The translations under genes were made by a program, and so were the position numbers. A stretch of DNA of 64,000 nucleotides from Macrolepiota albuminosa (taxonomy: Eukaryota; Basidiomycota; Agaricomycetes; Agaricales; Agaricaceae). This document shows positions 20,476 through 29,562 of the stretch, piece after piece. Positions within the stretch are counted from its first letter, which is position 1. Every line of letters begins with the position of its first letter. The DNA is taken from contig JAMWFC010000080.1 of the NCBI GenBank assembly GCA_027475525.1, positions 62,001-126,000 of the forward strand, given 5' to 3'. Under the pieces are notes generated by a model. That model did not search any database, was not told the origin of the DNA, and was given only the letters and a program-made list of their open reading frames with translations.

Positions 20476-20629
20476 GCCCGTGCTAAGCCCCCGGAGTTTA
20501 CCGACCAACACGCCAACGAGCCTCCCCACCGGTGTTTTCACAGACCATTGAGGCCCGTGCTAAGCCCCCGGAGTTTACCGACCAACACGCCAACGAGCCT
20601 CCCCACCGGTGTTTTCACAGACCATTGAG
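20476..20629. repeat. Exact 77-bp tandem duplication (Gypsy pol)
   Basis: Identical copies occupy 20476-20552 and 20553-20629, between the protease and RT regions. The probable loss of one C is present in both copies, so it predates the duplication or is in the consensus read sequence. Confidence 0.95.
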
Positions 20630-23395
20630 GAGGTGATTGGCGACGATCACGGAGATGTAGCGCTAACGCTGGAATATGACCATTCTACTGGTCTTGTAAA
20701 TATTATGTCTACAGCTTTTTTTGACGCAGACGTTTTAACTACTCTATCCGCTACCGACGCTGAGCTTTCCCAGAAAAATCAAAACATTACCGACTCCGCT
20801 CTAGCTTACTTGTACCTTACCGCTTCCGAATCATTTCAAAACATTGCGTCTACCGATACTTATCTCACTACCCTTCCCGGAGCATTGTCTCCTGCTGTTC
20901 TTGGACTTGCCGCTCCTCAGGCTATAATTCCCCTTTCCACCTCTGTATATAACCAAGCTAACGCTCCCAAAAGGAAAGAGGTTCAAGTCAAAAAGAAATA
21001 TAAGCCAGTTGCGCTTAAAACAAAACCCGTCGCCACGCACTCTCCTGAGACGTTTAGAATCGAGCGCCAGATCATTGGCGACCTTCTTGCCAACATGCCA
21101 GCTTTATCACCGAAACCGCCACCCTTTCAGCCCACGGGACATTTTACCGCGGAACGCCAACAACAATTCGCGAAGGAGCATGACACAGGATTTTTAACCC
21201 AAGATGAGTTGAATGTCCTTACCGACCTCGTCACTAAGCAAGATAAAGCCTTCGCTTGAGAGGACTCAGAACGCGGCAGCCTCCGTACAGACTTCTTCCC
21301 GCCTGTCGTAATCCCGACCATTCCTCACGTGCCGTGGACTGAGCACAACCGACCGTTACCGTCTGGAATCGAAGCCAAGGTCTGCCAAATCATTAGGACC
21401 AAGATTAAGGCTGGTGTCTACAAACCTTCCAATAGCTCTTACCGCTCCCAGTGGTTTTGCGTCCTCAAAAAGAACGGCAATCTACGCATAGTTCACAGTC
21501 TCGAGCCGCTGAATAGAGTTACCATACAACACTCTGGCGTACCGCCTTTCTCTGACCACGTTGCCGAGTCCTTTGCCGGGCGCATTTGTGGTGCCACCCT
21601 TGACCTTTACGTTGGCTACGATGAACGTCTGATACACCCTTCTTCCTGAGACCTCACCACTTTTCAAACTCCGTTTGGCGCGTTATGCCTAGTTACCTTG
21701 CCGATGGGCTGGACAAACTCAGTCCCTATATTCCATGACGACATCACTTTTATCCTCCAACCCGAGATACCGCATAATGTCCTTAGCTTCATTGATGACG
21801 TTGGCGTCAAAGGCCCCAAAGACTGGCGACTCATAAACGGCTTACTGGCGACCCATCCAGAGAACTCCAACATTTGCTTAGCGCTTTGGGAGTTTTTCCA
21901 GCTGCTCAATCGAGTTCTCCAACGTATGAAGTATAGCGGTGGTACCTTTAGCAGTCATAAGCTCCTCCTTTGCATGCCAAGGTTCAAAATACTTGGTCAC
22001 ATCTGCACTCCCAATGGCCACGTTCCCGACGAGTCTCGCTTGGCACTCCTAGAGCGATGGGGTCCTTGCCATGACTTATCTGAAGTTCGCGCCTTTCTTG
22101 GTACTGTTGGCATTCTCAGGATATTCGTTAAGAACTTTGCCCATCGCGCACACGCCCTTAACCAACTCACCCACGCTAATGAGCCCTTCGAATTTGGGCC
22201 AGACCAGGTCACTGCACAACAAGACTTAGTAAAAGCCCTACAAGATGCCAAACCCCTAGTTCCCATCGATTATACCTCTGCCGACCCTGTTATCTTGGCG
22301 GTGGATACCTTGTACATTGCTGTTGGCTACTTCTTGTGTCAGTGTCTTAGCGACAACTGGAAACAGCGACGCTACAACCGCTTTGGGTCTATCACGCTAA
22401 ACGACTGAGAGTCTCGTTACAGTCAGCCTAAGCTAGAGCTCTATGGGCTCTTCAAAGCCTTCTGGTCGCTAAAGATGTATCTGATTGGCATGAGGAACCT
22501 GATTGTTGAAGTCGACGCTAGGTACATCAAAGGCATGCTGCAGAATCCCGACATCCAGCCATCCGCTAGCATGAACCGTTGGGTGGTCGCTATTCTTATG
22601 TTTCACTTTGAGCTGGTACACGTCAAGAGTTCTTTCCACGGACCAGATGGAATCTCTAGGCGACCATGGCAGCCTGGCGACCCGGTAGTGGACCCACAGG
22701 CTGATAGTGATTTCGAGGACTGGATCGACCGATTACATGGTTTTGTGCACCTCATACAACAGCCAATTCCCCTACTACGACGGCAACAGCCTGCCAGTAT
22801 CCTTCTACATCCTATTGTCCCTTACCGTCCTGAGATCTTTAGCGCACCCCTCACATTCTACACGGCAAGTATCCTTGGACAAGACTTGCCTCCAGTAAAA
22901 GTCATACAGGAACCCCATCCGCTAAGAGAAGACAGTAGAAACCTGACCTACGATGCCGTTCCCCGATCCGCCAAGGCAAAGGCAGAAGACAGTCGCTTGT
23001 TAATAGTTGAACAATGGATACAAGACCTTAAGCGACCTACAGGCCTTACCAATGAGCAATACGCGACCTTTGTCCGCTATGCCACTCACTTCTTCTTTAC
23101 CGACAACCGCCTCTGGCGACGAAATCGAGATGGCGCTCACAAGCTGATCATCAAGCCAGAAAGTCGCTTACGAGTCTTGCGCGCCATGCATGACGAGCTA
23201 GGACATAGAGGTCTGTACGCTACCCGAGCTTCTCTGTTAGAACGATTCTGGTGGCCACACGCTAGTGCCGACATCGCCTGGTACATTAGGACTTGCCACC
23301 TCTGCCAAATTCAACAAACACGCCAAGTACTCATACCGCCAACCGTTGCAATGCCAGCTCCCCTCTTCAGCAAAATCTACGTGGATACCATGCAT

Positions 23396-23549
23396 ATGCC
23401 CAAATCTGGTTGCTACAAGTACATCATTCAAGGTCGTTGCTCGCTAATCCACTGGCCTGAATTTCGAATGCTATGCCCAAATCTGGTTGCTACAAGTACA
23501 TCATTCAAGGTCGTTGCTCGCTAATCCACTGGCCTGAATTTCGAATGCT
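23396..23549. repeat. Exact 77-bp tandem duplication (Gypsy integrase)
   Basis: Identical copies at 23396-23472 and 23473-23549 repeat the codons around MPKSGCYKYIIQGRC in the integrase catalytic core. Taking one copy out restores the open frame through the whole integrase. Confidence 0.95.
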
Positions 23550-25788
23550 TCAGAGAGAAAATATGGACGTGGTCGCCAAGTGGCTATTTGAGGACGTCAT
23601 TTGCCGTTGGGGAGCGCTAAGAGAAATCGTCACGGATAATGGTGTGCCAATTATCAAAGCACTTACATATCTCGCCAAGAAATACAACATTCACCACATT
23701 CGAGTATCTGGCTACAACAAGCGCGCCAATGGCCTGGTAGAGAGACCACACTTTGACGTTCGGCAAGCGCTCTTCAAGGCAGTCCATGGCAACGAATCTC
23801 GTTGGAGCGAAGCGACATATTCAGTATTTTGGTCAGAAAGAGTTACTATTCGTAAGCGCATGGGTTGTTCTCCCTATTACGCGGCTACTGGCACCCATCC
23901 GTTACTCCCTGCCGACATTATAGAAGCGACCTACCTTCAACCAGTGCCCAACAGTATCTTAGCGACTACCGATCTGATCGCCAGACGAGCTATTGATCTC
24001 CAGCAAAGGAAAGAAGATTTAGAGCGACTTCACGAGGTAGTCTTTAGCGCCCGTCGCCAAGCAGCCCTACGATTCGAGACCAAGCATAGCGCTACTATCA
24101 AGGATTACAACTTCCCGAGGGGCGCGCTAGTGCTTATGCGCAACTCCAAAATCGAAACCTCATACAACAAGAAAATGCGCCCGCGCTATTTGGGACCTTT
24201 GGTAGTTATCTCTCGTAACCGTGGAGGCGCTTACGTGCTCTGTGAATTAGATGGTTCAGTACTGCATCGACCTGTTGCCGCCTTTTGCCTATTACCATAT
24301 CTTGCCAGAGAACAGATTGACTTGCCGTTGGAAGCGCTAGATATCGACACCGCCAAGCTGAGAGAACTTGAAGAAACAGAATTATTGGACGATGATGATT
24401 TGCTGACTCTGGTTGAAGAAGAAGAAAATGATTAGAAAAGAATATATTGATGAGCTCTCTTTTTCTATTACTTATCTTACTTATCTTTCTTACCAATACT
24501 TACTGTACTATATCCAACAGACAATTCCTTACATAGTCAAGTCGCAGCGCTAGCGTGTCGCCAACGCTTAGCGCCCTGTGCAACTCTCGCCAAGGGTTTT
24601 TTGCTATGATGATTTACTGAGTGTTTCCCTTTTTTCTCAAAATTTGTCTAAGTCCCTCACCTACAACTCCTCTTGCTAAAACCTACCTTAGAATACTTGC
24701 CGCTTGCTTTCTCTTTGCTTTCTTGGCTCTGTGCTGTTGCGCTAACTTACACTATGGGACTTATCCGTTCACTCGACAAAGAGGCGGCAAAAATATATAA
24801 TGAAACAGGCGGTATCAAAAACTATACAGTAAAACGACCTATCTACGCTAAGGTTCGTTTAATCGCTGTCATCATCCGTGGGCAGAGAATCGTCAGAGAT
24901 CAGCAAGGAAGAGTCGCGAAGAGGGAGCAGATCGCCAGGCAAGATGTTGTTGGCGGTCTGCCAATCGATGGCAGCTTGGCAATCTGCCTGGTAGTCGCGA
25001 AGAACGTTAAGGCTACGACCAAGGTTGGAGTAGCGCAACCTTAGCACCATTAGCTGCCCTTGGACTCGCTCCCATTCTCGCCCTATTGCGGCCTCCATCG
25101 TTGCTGCCCTCCTCAAAAATCTCTCCAGCATCTCCCGTGGGTTAAGTGCCACCACCGGGTACACGAGGTCTTGTCCCAGCCAGTTAAAAGTGTCGCCAGT
25201 GACCGTTGGCTGCAGCTGGGGAGTCCACAATGGATTGACTCTGGCGACCACAGGGTGCCTAGGCTCCAGGCCGGCAACGTCCTCGGGGTCTGAAACCTCC
25301 CAAGGGGCAACACTACTGTAGGGAGGTAGCCAGCGCCACTCAGGCTCCTCCCTGGCAACTCCTGCCGCTCCCTCCCCTTCGCCTGCCACCACGTCGTCAC
25401 CTTCCCGTTGCATCGCCAGGGTTTCTTCTTCACCCTCAGCGTCCTCATCCCCTCCCGTTGCTGCCCCCTCTGTCTTCTCCTCCTCCCCCATCTCGACGTC
25501 TGCGGGAGTGTCTTCCCGCTCCTCTTGAGGCGCCTCCCGCTCTCCCACCTCCTGCTCCTCGCCAAGGGACCTAGCCGCCAACTGGATAGGCAACAAGAGG
25601 CCACTTGGGCCAGCTTCTGCGTCACGAGGTGGGAGGCGACTAGCCGCCAAGGCCTTCTCCAGGTCCTCCATTTCGGTGTCTTTGGGAGCTGGCAAGGGAG
25701 AAGGCGACAACGATACCACACGAGGGCACTTAGCTTTGCCCTTCCCTTTGCTTGGGGAAGGGGCTTGACGTTTTTCTGGGACCGAAGT

Positions 25789-26389
25789 TGTGATGACCAC
25801 AACTCCTGCAATAGAAGTGATCTACCAACTGGGCTAAAAGGCCACAATGTCAAGCCTGGCTTGACATGTTGCAGGCACTATTTAAGCAGTATCCAGTGTC
25901 ATGATGCTGTGGGTCATGACAGTGCCCTCTCTTTAAGCATCGAGCCCTCGAGATGCCTGTGAAAGTACCGTCGGCCCCTTCTGACTGCCTGTCAGCTGCC
26001 CAACTGGGAAACACAGGGTCTGACTTGTGAAAGTACCGTCGGCCCCTTCTGACTGCCTGTCAGCTGCCCAACTGGGAAACACAAGGACTCTCAGTCTCTA
26101 GTCCAAGCTCCTGGCATTCTGCCTTGTTAAATAGTAGGCCCCCTGACCCCTGCCAGTAAGCCAATTGTTCAGAGAGACCCCAATGCAACAATTCTGGACC
26201 ACCCAGAATCTGCCAACTCAGGGAGTTGAACGCTTGACCTTTTAGGCTTGACATTCTGTGATGACCACAACTCCTGCAATAGAAGTGATCTACCAACTGG
26301 GCTAAAAGGCCACAATGTCAAGCCTGGCTTGACATGTTGCAGGCACTATTTAAGCAGTATCCAGTGTCATGATGCTGTGGGTCATGACA
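25789..26389 (-). mobile_element. Miniature LTR element (TRIM-like), 601 bp
   Basis: Two identical 133-bp direct repeats (25789-25921 and 26257-26389) flank 335 bp of non-coding sequence. The repeats have TGT..ACA ends and the whole is bounded by GAAGT duplications (25784-25788 and 26390-26394). On the minus strand the sequence before the 3' repeat is purine-rich (AAAGAGAGGG), consistent with a polypurine tract, so the element is read in that direction. The internal part contains two 58-bp direct copies (25958-26015 and 26026-26083). It has no coding capacity, so it must be mobilised in trans. Identical LTRs make it the youngest insertion of the nest. Confidence 0.85.
26235..26311 (-). other. 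tRNA-like segment at the LTR/internal junction of the miniature element
   Basis: On the minus strand a 77-nt stretch starts GGCCTTTTAGCCCAGTTGG, with an A-box-like TAGCCCAGTTGG. It ends TAAAAGGTCA, so its ends can form a 7-bp acceptor-like stem (GGCCTTT with AAAGGTC). An anticodon-arm-like ACTTC...GGAGT is present. The T arm is poor. A B-box-like CGTTCAACTCC follows just outside. It resembles a decayed tRNA or a polymerase III promoter as in SINEs, not a working tRNA. Confidence 0.3.
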
Positions 26390-27044
26390 GAAGTCCCTTG
26401 GCGCTCGCTGGCGCCTCGATTGCCGACTGTTTCCAACCCATCTCCTTGGTGCGTCGGCAACGCCAAGGAGGCACGTCCAATGGCTGCCATTCCTCCGGCG
26501 GCAACCTTCCTCTTCTGGCCCTCCACAAACTCCCTGGCCCTCCTCACCAAAACAGCGCGCAAAAATGTTTTCTCGACAAGTCAAGAACTGGAGGTACTTA
26601 CAAAACGAGCAAAGGGCGCTAGCCACTCCACGCCACGATGATCCAAGTACCGCGACCAGCACCACTCCCGAACCTCTATCTCACGATCCCATCCCACTCC
26701 AAGAACGTGCACCTCCAGCCATCGCTCATATAGCTTCATCACGGCAATGACCAAATTTACAGGCGCATCTGCGCCAACGCCATCAATCCGCTTGAGAAAA
26801 TTGTTTGCCTTTTCGATGTAGGCAGAGGCAGCGTCTTGAGCCTTGCAAGACGGTACGGGGGGCGGAGTTGGAATGCGGAAAGACATTTAATTTTAATAGA
26901 GCGCCAGATAAAAGATGGGAGGAGAAACGAAGTCCACACTCATGTGCCAGGACTATAAACAAAATCTCAAAAACGCACGGACCACTTGTCACAAAAGCGG
27001 TAATGGTAGCCTTATTTGGTGACTGAGGACAGTCAATTTTTCAG

Positions 27045-27055
27045 TTGGGGGGAGA
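27045..27055 (+). other. Polypurine tract of the Gypsy element
   Basis: A purine run of the form TTGGGGGGAGA directly abuts the TG start of the 3' LTR at 27056, where plus-strand priming is expected. Confidence 0.75.
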
Positions 27056-28061
27056 TGATAGGACCCCATACAGGATCAGTGCATCAACGGCAGGCTACGG
27101 CAACGTGGCACCGACTCGGGATACCTTAGCGTGCGCTAATTATCCAATTTTGGCGATATTTGACAGCCGGGCGTGGCAAGAAGCAGATCCGATCAGTGAT
27201 AGCGCCAACGGCAGACAGAATGACAACTGACAGATGGCATCAGTCACTGATGACAGCGCTTAGGGAGAAGCCTGATGATCTATCAAAAACTGACAGACAG
27301 CTTGGTGTTTGACCTTGGCGTCTGACACCGCTTAGCGTCTCGATTTGGTGCCTGACATCGCTTAGGTGCTCTGACAGGCAGAAGGGTGATGAATTGATGG
27401 TTTAGCATCGCGATCTGCCGCCTGGCATCGCTAAGAGTCTTGAATAGACGGTAGGGATCTGAAACCGTTGGAGCTACCCCTATAAAATTTTCTAGTTTAC
27501 TGCACTTTGGCGTCATTAGCTACTGGTGACGGTGAACTCATTGTAGTATAAAAGTACTTACCGACTTGTAAATCGAACAATAGACCAGAGTTTCCTGCTC
27601 CCCTTACTTCAGTCTCTCTTACGCTAGAGATTTCATTTACGATCGGCAACGTCGAGCTCGTCGGCAGCTGCAGACTTCATCGCTAGCCTTCGACTTATTC
27701 GCGCCTTGCATCTATGGCAGGCATTTACAACGCTTAGACTTCGCTAAGCTTACTGTGTTCTTGCCGTTGACATTGCCGTATTTGCTTACCGCTTCTTCCC
27801 TAGGCACTTTACCTTAGCGCTTGACACTTGCCAACCTCGTTACCGACTTTACCCCATTTTCATAGGCGCGTTCTCTGGGACCTGCCCGGGACTCCTCACA
27901 TCACTTATAGTGTGCCCAACGCAAGCAACCCCATTTTCATAGGCGCGTTCTCTGGGACCTGCCCGGGACTCCTCACATCACTTATAGTGTGCCCAACGCA
28001 AGCAATTGGTACGGTAACACTATAGTCATATTTGTTACTAACCAAACTTTGGGCATCATCA
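27056..28061 (+). repeat. 3' LTR of the Gypsy element
   Basis: This 1,006-bp LTR is the same unit as the 5' LTR plus one exact 77-bp tandem duplication (27851-27927 and 27928-28004). A TATA-like TATAAAAG occurs at about 27546. The sampled differences from the 5' LTR are transitions. Confidence 0.93.
27851..28004. repeat. Exact 77-bp tandem duplication (3' LTR)
   Basis: Identical copies at 27851-27927 and 27928-28004 account exactly for the length difference between the two LTRs (1,006 versus 929 bp). The solo LTR at 5677-6614 has no such duplication. Confidence 0.95.
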
Positions 28062-29313
28062 CCGGCATCAAGTGGTTGGATAAAAGATGTCAAGTTGGGC
28101 TCCAAATATTCAATGCGGATGTTTCGGGGATTGTATTCAATATAATGCCCAGAAAAATTGTCAATGATGAGACAAATGAAACAATTTTCACTGCGCATCT
28201 TGAGATCCATCATCTTAATCCATCTAATTCAGCAGATCAGCTCATTGTATACTTGTAATATTGACAGTATGATATCTTACTCTTCGAAAAGCTCAGATGT
28301 CATCCAAGCTTTTTTATTGTTACGATAATAAAAGCCACGTTCAGCTGGGCCCTGCTTTTTAAAACATCGAGGCTTTTGAGCTTTTCCGATAAACATTGCT
28401 GGCATCTTTTCGCTCCCATCTGCATTGCAAGCAAAGGAGATGGTGACTCTAAATTTTTCCTTTTTTTTCCCACTCATCTGTTTAGTGGCTAATCCTCGAT
28501 CGGGTGGTGCACTATAAATTTATTAGCATCAGGACAACAAACCAATGTGTTATATTACTCACAAGGGAAAGAAAGATGTTTCATCTTTATTCCATCGATC
28601 TCGTAATGCATAGGCTGCCAATATTCCTTGGAGTCGCTCTCTTTCCTTTTCAACTGCCTCAAGATCAACTGATCCTGCCGTAATGCATAGGCTGCCAATA
28701 TTCCTTGGAGTCGCTCTCTTTCCTTTTCAACTGCCTCAAGATCAACTGATCCTGCCTCACCATGTCGACGGCGCTCTTTGATTTTGTAGGTTTTGCAAAA
28801 TGATGCAATCCATCCATCACCTGGAAGACGCTCATTCTCAGGAACTTGAAGCTCCTCTTCAAACCGTGCCCTCTTCACCATTAGCATAGGTCCATTGATT
28901 GTCTCTCCCTTTGCCTCCATCTGCTTTACCCAGAGAAACAGAGCCCGTTCAACATCAGGCCTAGTAACAACTCGAGGACGCTTGGAAGAAAGTGCATTTG
29001 GATTGTCATGTGCACGAGCTTCGAGTGACTCGCGCTGCTTGACTTTTCGTGACAAAGTTGATTGTGTAAAAATTAGAGCATCTTCCTTCTTTGACTTGAA
29101 GTGGCCTACAACCTGACTTTGTGAAAGATCGGGATGCTGATCAATGTATGCAAAGACTGTCAGCCAATTGTGGAGTGTCAGGTTCTCACGTTTGGTGCTT
29201 TGCAGAGCCTTTGCAGATGTTCTGGGTGCATCCTTGACATTGATCTTCTTTGGCTGCTGTCTAGCATAAGGTGCAGGTTTATCACAAGGCTTTCGACAAG
29301 ATGATGAAGGCAT
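28062..29313 (-). pseudogene. Pogo-like transposase, N-terminal and catalytic part
   Basis: The start is probably the ATG at 29313 (MPSSSCRKPCDKP). The N-terminus has a psq/CENP-B type helix-turn-helix region (LTLHNWLTVFAYIDQHPDLS, then ERLPGDGWIASFCKTYKIKERR) that would bind the terminal repeats. The catalytic domain shows a first Asp in a DET motif (about 28580), ICLIIDNFSGH for the second and SFIQPLDAG at the Gypsy junction for the third. A likely intron runs from GTGAGT at about 28560 to near 28490. A 77-bp duplication (28603/28680) breaks the frame before the first Asp. The rest of the protein continues at 16,949. Confidence 0.8.
28603..28756. repeat. Exact 77-bp tandem duplication (pogo transposase, N-terminal part)
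   Basis: Identical copies at 28603-28679 and 28680-28756 repeat the codons for a GSVDLEAVEKERERL segment and shift the frame. Confidence 0.95.
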
Positions 29314-29537
29314 AATGCAAGTACAATCAATAAGAAAATGATGCTTTTTTGCTTTCAACCCCCTGTTGCTGAGTATAAATTATGCGAAAATTGTTCTTAC
29401 AGCCCAGTCTCATAATGCATATCTGGGTCAGCAGGCCTATGCATTATGCATTATGCATTAAATAGCTCATTTAGGCAGGTCCCACAGTGGTTCCATGCCA
29501 TTTGCTATGCAATATCAGAATTATGCATTATGACGAC

Positions 29538-29560
29538 ATGCATTATGAGCCAGTCAACTG
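29538..29560. repeat. Right terminal inverted repeat of the pogo-like element
   Basis: Exact reverse complement of 15764-15786, followed by TA at 29561-29562. Additional ATGCATTATG motifs lie just inside it. Confidence 0.92.
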
Positions 29561-29562
29561 TA

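Larger units (their letters stand above)
19522..24435 (+). pseudogene. Gypsy Pol: protease, RT, RNase H, integrase with stops and shifts
   Basis: Protease is in the first segment (EAIVDSGSQII, about 20120). RT spans about 21329-22100 with WFCVLKKNGNLRIVHSLEPLN and a catalytic FIDDVG box. RNase H follows (ILAVDTLYIAVGYFL...PKLELYGLF). Integrase has the zinc-binding HDELGHRGL...CHLCQ and acidic residues in KIYVDTMHMP, IVTDNGVPI and GLVERPHFD. Frame damage is four in-frame TGA codons (20437, 21257, 21647, 22406), a likely single-C loss in the CCTCCCCACC run (20520s), and two 77-bp duplications (20476 and 23396). Removing the second duplication joins the integrase exactly in frame. The basic C-terminus ends at 24435; I do not see a clear chromodomain. 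The copy is dead as assembled. Confidence 0.88.
24859..26886 (-). pseudogene. Antisense gene inside the Gypsy element, split by a miniature LTR element
   Basis: Three minus-strand pieces form one gene opposite to gag-pol. A start at 26886 (MSFRIPTPPPVPSCKAQDAA) runs to FARF near 26600, where a GTAAGT site suggests an intron. A second piece (about 26562 to 26395, MRAVLVRRAREFVEGQ...ERQGTS) is followed, after the inserted element, by a third (25788 to 24859). The third holds a lysine-rich patch, a long Glu/Asp/Gly-rich acidic stretch, a helical region (LERFLRRAATMEAAIGREWERVQGQ) and an acidic end (SDDSLPTDDDSD). Excising 25789-26389 with one GAAGT copy joins the second and third pieces in frame. 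I recognise no known domain. Antisense genes at this position suggest an accessory or regulatory function, but that is inference. Confidence 0.6.
16950..28061 (+). mobile_element. Ty3/Gypsy LTR retrotransposon, full length but defective
   Basis: LTRs at 16950-17878 and 27056-28061 start TGATAGG and end CATCA. The target duplication is CCGG (16946-16949 and 28062-28065). A TGG-starting primer-binding-site candidate lies 3 bp after the 5' LTR, and a purine-rich tract directly precedes the 3' LTR. The order gag, protease, RT, RNase H, integrase is Ty3/Gypsy. The element also carries an antisense gene between integrase and the 3' LTR, and that gene is split by a miniature LTR element. Pol has several in-frame TGA codons, one frameshift and two 77-bp duplications. 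It sits inside the pogo-like transposase gene, and removal restores that reading frame. Confidence 0.95.
15764..29560 (-). mobile_element. Pogo/Tigger-like DNA transposon, split by a Gypsy element
   Basis: The ends are perfect 23-bp terminal inverted repeats (15764-15786 and 29538-29560, outer bases CAGTTGACTGGCTC). They are flanked by TA on both sides (15762-15763 and 29561-29562), the target duplication of the Tc1/mariner-pogo group. The minus strand encodes a CENP-B/HTH plus DDE_1 transposase whose gene is split by the Gypsy insertion (16,950-28,061). Without the Gypsy insertion and the two 77-bp assembly duplications the transposon would be about 2.5 kb, a normal size. Sub-terminal ATGCATTATGCATT repeats lie near 29,400-29,540. 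The surrounding DNA is AT-rich. Confidence 0.9.

Noticed and set aside
20437..22408. TGA as a reassigned sense codon
   Set aside because: Host genes in the same window end at TGA (for example the CSN5, DUF7137-like, DUF7330-like and NFX1-type genes), so TGA is a normal stop in this organism.
25113..25853. Second minus-strand frame of 246 codons in the Gypsy antisense region
   Set aside because: Overlaps the 313-codon frame in another phase, is Arg/Leu/Ser-rich and crosses the insertion border of the miniature element. The other frame joins cleanly when the insertion is removed.
25958..26083. 58-bp direct repeat (period 68) as a seventh assembly duplication
   Set aside because: The two copies are not back to back: a 10-bp stretch separates them, and the period is 68, not 77. 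It is better seen as internal structure of the miniature LTR element.
29400..29540. ATGCATTATG repeats as a CRISPR-like array
   Set aside because: Units are short, unevenly spaced and without spacers; they are sub-terminal repeats of a pogo-like transposon in a eukaryote.
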